A stretch of DNA of 6,980 nucleotides from NCBI GenBank assembly GCA_964431965.1, contig CAYSLU010000152.1:1-6980 (forward strand). Reading direction: 5' to 3'. A program made the translations under genes and the position numbers. This stretch comes from CAYSLU01 sp964431965. Its GTDB lineage: Bacteria; Verrucomicrobiota; Kiritimatiellia; CAIKKV01; CAYSLU01. Under the pieces are notes generated by a model. The model had not been told where the DNA came from. It worked only from the letters and a program-made list of their open reading frames with translations, and made no database searches. Shown one piece after another: positions 4,888 through 6,980 of the stretch. Positions within the stretch are counted from its first letter, which is position 1; every line of letters starts with the position of its first letter.

Positions 4888-6738
4888 TCAGCCGCCCGTG
4901 ACCACCGCTTCCAGGGTCTCCCAGCGGCGGTACGCCACTTCCAGTTCGGCGACGAGCCTGTCGGATCGCTGCTTGGCGTGAGCGATGTCGGCCGCCCCTT
5001 TGCGGTAGAACGCGGGATCCGCCAGGCGCGCGTGCCACTGGGCCTGCTCGGCCTCAAGCGCCTCAATCCGGCCGGGCAAGCTCTCCAGCTCGCGCTTCTC
5101 CCAGTCCGTCAGGCGCTTCTTCCGCGCGACCGGCTCCCGCTTCGGCGGCGGGGGCGGGCGCGGCGCCCCTTCGGGCTCGGGTGGCAGGATCCGTCGCGCG
5201 GCCCACTCGTCGTAGCCGCCCACGTACTCGTTTACATACCACCCCTCGCGCTCGCCCAGCCACTCCCCGGGCCGGTCGGGCGTGTGCTTCTCAAAGGCCA
5301 GCACCGCCGTCACGACGTTGTTGAGAAAGGTCCGGTCGTGGCTCACCAGCAGCACGGTTCCCGCGTAGGCGTCGAGCTGCTCGTCCAGCAGCTCCAGCGT
5401 ATCGAGGTCGAGGTCGTTGGTGGGCTCGTCGAGCACCAGCACGTTGGACGGGCGGGCGAACAGGCGCGCCAGCAGCAGGCGGTTTCGCTCCCCGCCCGAC
5501 AGCACGCCCACCGGCATGCGCGCCCGATCGGAAGGGAACAGGAAGGACTCCAGGTATCCGATGACGTGCCGGCGCGTGCCGCCGATCGTCACGAACTCCT
5601 GGCCCCCCGCGATGTTCTCGGCCAGCGAGCGCGTGTCGTCCAGCTGCGCGCGAAGCTGATCGGCGTAGGCAATCTGCAGATTGGTGCCGTGGACGACGCG
5701 CCCCGCCTGGGGAAGCAGGCTGCCCGGGGCGTCGTTCGGCTCGAGCAGCAGGCGAAGCAGCGTCGTCTTTCCGCAGCCGTTCGGCCCCAGGATGCCGATC
5801 TTGTCGCCGCGGGTGATGACCGTGGAAAAGTCGTGAATCAGCGGAGCGGACTCCGCCTTCCGATGGCCGTAGCCAAACGATACGCCCTCGGCCTTGATCA
5901 CGATGCGGCCCGTTCCGCCGGCTTGCTCGATGCTCATGTTCACCGTGCCCACCCGCTCCCGGCGCTGGCGCCGAGCATCCCTCAGGGATTCCAAGGCGCG
6001 CAGCCGGCCCTGGTTGCGGACGGCACGGGCCTTGACTCCCTGGCGTCGCCACGCCTCCTCCTTGAGGAGCAGCTTGTCTTGGGCGGCCCACTGCTGCGAC
6101 TCCGCGTGGAGGGACTCCTCCTTGCGCCGCAGAAACGTGTCGTAGTCGCACGCCCAGTCCCGCAGGACGCCGCGGTCGAGCTCCACGATGCGGTTGGCCA
6201 GCCGGCGCAGGAACGCGCGGTCGTGGGTCACGAAGAGAAAGGTCCGGCAGTGCCGAAGCAGGAACGACTCCAGCCACGCGATGGAGTCCAGGTCCAGGTG
6301 GTTGGTCGGCTCGTCGAGCAGCACCACGTCGGGCTCGCCCAGCAGGACCTGGGCGAGCAGCACCCGGCGTCGGGTCCCGCCGGACAGCGAGGCGAACTCG
6401 GCTTCCGCGTCGAGCTCCAGCCGGCTGAGGATCTGCCGCGCCTCGAGGGTGTGCTTCTCGTTCGTCGGGTCGGGACACACGATGTCGAAGACCCGGCCTT
6501 GCAGGTGGACCGGAACCTGCTGGGGCAGCCGAGCCACCCGGGTGTGGCCGGAGCGGGTCACCTCGCCCGCGTCCGGGTTCGCCTCGCCGGCGAGCACGCG
6601 CAGCATGGAGCTCTTGCCCGTTCCGTTCACGCCGAGCAGGCAGATGCGGTCGCCGCGCTCGATGTGGAATTCCACGCTGTCCAGCAGGGGCTGCCCGCCG
6701 TAGCTCAAGCTCACGTTCTTCAGACTCAACAGGGCCAT
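4888..6738 (-). CDS. uup: ABC-F family ATPase, Uup type
   Basis: A 616-residue soluble protein with two ATP-binding cassettes and no membrane segments, as in ABC-F proteins that act on the ribosome; Uup is linked to translation/ribosome assembly and to suppressing transposon precise excision. Cassette 1 has Walker A GVNGTGKS (36-43), signature LSGG (118-121), Walker B VVLLDE (138-143) and switch His172. The charged interdomain linker with the P-site tRNA-interaction motif region spans about 190-280. Cassette 2 has GPNGCGKT (318-325), LSGG (413-416), VLVLDE (433-438) and His467. Both catalytic glutamates are kept, so both sites look active. A proline-rich hinge (519-532) leads to a basic, heptad-like coiled coil (about 540-612), the C-terminal domain that distinguishes Uup from EttA and binds DNA in E. 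coli. Length is close to E. coli Uup (about 635). ATG 6738 matches the family N-terminus; the Shine-Dalgarno is poor (GGGAGG lies 14 bases away). It is the first gene of the minus-strand block. Confidence 0.93.
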   Translation of the reverse strand: MALLSLKNVSLSYGGQPLLDSVEFHIERGDRICLLGVNGTGKSSMLRVLAGEANPDAGEVTRSGHTRVARLPQQVPVHLQGRVFDIVCPDPTNEKHTLEARQILSRLELDAEAEFASLSGGTRRRVLLAQVLLGEPDVVLLDEPTNHLDLDSIAWLESFLLRHCRTFLFVTHDRAFLRRLANRIVELDRGVLRDWACDYDTFLRRKEESLHAESQQWAAQDKLLLKEEAWRRQGVKARAVRNQGRLRALESLRDARRQRRERVGTVNMSIEQAGGTGRIVIKAEGVSFGYGHRKAESAPLIHDFSTVITRGDKIGILGPNGCGKTTLLRLLLEPNDAPGSLLPQAGRVVHGTNLQIAYADQLRAQLDDTRSLAENIAGGQEFVTIGGTRRHVIGYLESFLFPSDRARMPVGVLSGGERNRLLLARLFARPSNVLVLDEPTNDLDLDTLELLDEQLDAYAGTVLLVSHDRTFLNNVVTAVLAFEKHTPDRPGEWLGEREGWYVNEYVGGYDEWAARRILPPEPEGAPRPPPPPKREPVARKKRLTDWEKRELESLPGRIEALEAEQAQWHARLADPAFYRKGAADIAHAKQRSDRLVAELEVAYRRWETLEAVVTGG

Positions 6739-6776
6739 AGGTAATCTCGCCGCCTCCCCCGGAATGGCGGGGCGGC

Positions 6777-6805
6777 ACTATGGCCGTTTCCCGCCGCCCG
6801 GGCAA
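6777..6805 (-). promoter_or_regulatory. Candidate sigma70-type promoter for uup
   Basis: On the minus strand TTGCCC (6805-6800) and CATAGT (6782-6777) each match four of six consensus bases and are exactly 17 bases apart. Transcription would start near 6770, leaving a leader of about 30 bases before ATG 6738. The match is by eye only. Between 6806 and 6915 no gene or clear signal is visible. Confidence 0.4.
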
Positions 6806-6918
6806 GCGCTTCCGCTCTCCCGCCCGCCGATGCTCGTATGGACCGGGCGGCACCGCGCAGCCCTCGTGTAGGGTCCTGCAAATAGGTAGACGTATGTCGC
6901 GTAACGAAGAATTGGCCG

Positions 6919-6976
6919 CAAGAAGGCGCAAGAGGTGCAGGAAAGCCGCCGTCTTCTATCCTCCTTGCGCTTCTTG
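6919..6976. repeat. Imperfect inverted repeat at right edge, possible dispersed intergenic repeat
   Basis: The left arm CAAGAAGGCGCAAGAGG (6919-6935) and right arm CCTCCTTGCGCTTCTTG (6960-6976) are reverse complements apart from two single-base bulges, with a 24-base spacer. The left arm is internally iterative: GCAAGAAGGC, GCAAGAGGT and GCAGGAA follow each other at 10- and 9-base steps. The composition is purine/pyrimidine-skewed and unlike its surroundings. Similar GCAAGA/GCAAAG-rich runs occur as intergenic repeats in some environmental bacterial genomes (from memory). It could also be the terminator of a gene beyond the window. The element may continue past the edge. Confidence 0.6.
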
Positions 6977-6980
6977 TGTC

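Noticed and set aside
4840..6744. Long plus-strand open frame (634 codons) opposite uup
   Set aside because: Uup on the other strand carries complete Walker, signature and switch motifs; the antisense product has no recognisable domain.
5291..6931. Long minus-strand open frame (546 codons) in another frame of uup
   Set aside because: Arginine/alanine/proline-rich shadow frame overlapping the real ABC-F gene; no motifs.
1..6980. CRISPR array, tRNA/rRNA genes, prophage or defence system
   Set aside because: No regularly spaced repeats, no RNA-gene signature sequences and no phage or defence protein families were seen; the only mobile sequence is the IS630 remnant.

Overview
This is a GC-rich bacterial window of ordinary chromosomal genes, with a broken insertion sequence at the left edge. 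The set includes an LL-diaminopimelate aminotransferase (DapL route to lysine and peptidoglycan), a DUF6268-type outer-membrane barrel and an exported glutathione peroxidase. That indicates a Gram-negative (diderm) organism. A lineage near the Planctomycetes/Verrucomicrobia/Kiritimatiellota side is a tentative guess from gene content and from the short GCAAGA-rich intergenic repeat. No ribosomal RNA or other phylogenetic marker is present to settle it.

Layout, left to right. Positions 1-830 hold a decayed IS630-family transposase. It is cut by the window edge, frameshifted near 735-745, and apparently missing part of its C-terminus. Only 39 bases later dapL begins (870-2093, +). Converging on it is yajD (2144-2530, -), a small HNH-nuclease-family protein. 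A divergent intergenic region follows, with a candidate promoter on each strand. Next is a two-gene unit of very small cysteine-bearing membrane proteins (DUF6132-like at 2805-2969 and DUF2892/YgaP-like at 2996-3211, +). Overlapping GC-rich hairpins separate it from a convergent minus-strand block, read right to left: the ABC-F ATPase uup (6738-4888), an exported glutathione peroxidase (4788-4225), and a DUF6268-like outer-membrane protein (4212-3262). The last two are 12 bases apart and probably cotranscribed. The right edge carries an imperfect inverted repeat that looks like a dispersed intergenic element.

Functionally these are mostly unrelated housekeeping or envelope genes: lysine/cell-wall precursor synthesis, ribosome-associated ATPase, peroxide defence. 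I see no defence island, CRISPR array, prophage, tRNA or biosynthetic cluster. The points most worth a second look are the small cysteine membrane-protein pair with a possible ECF-sigma promoter, the peroxidase/outer-membrane pairing, the position of the IS remnant directly upstream of dapL, and the edge repeat. None amounts to clear evidence of a new system.
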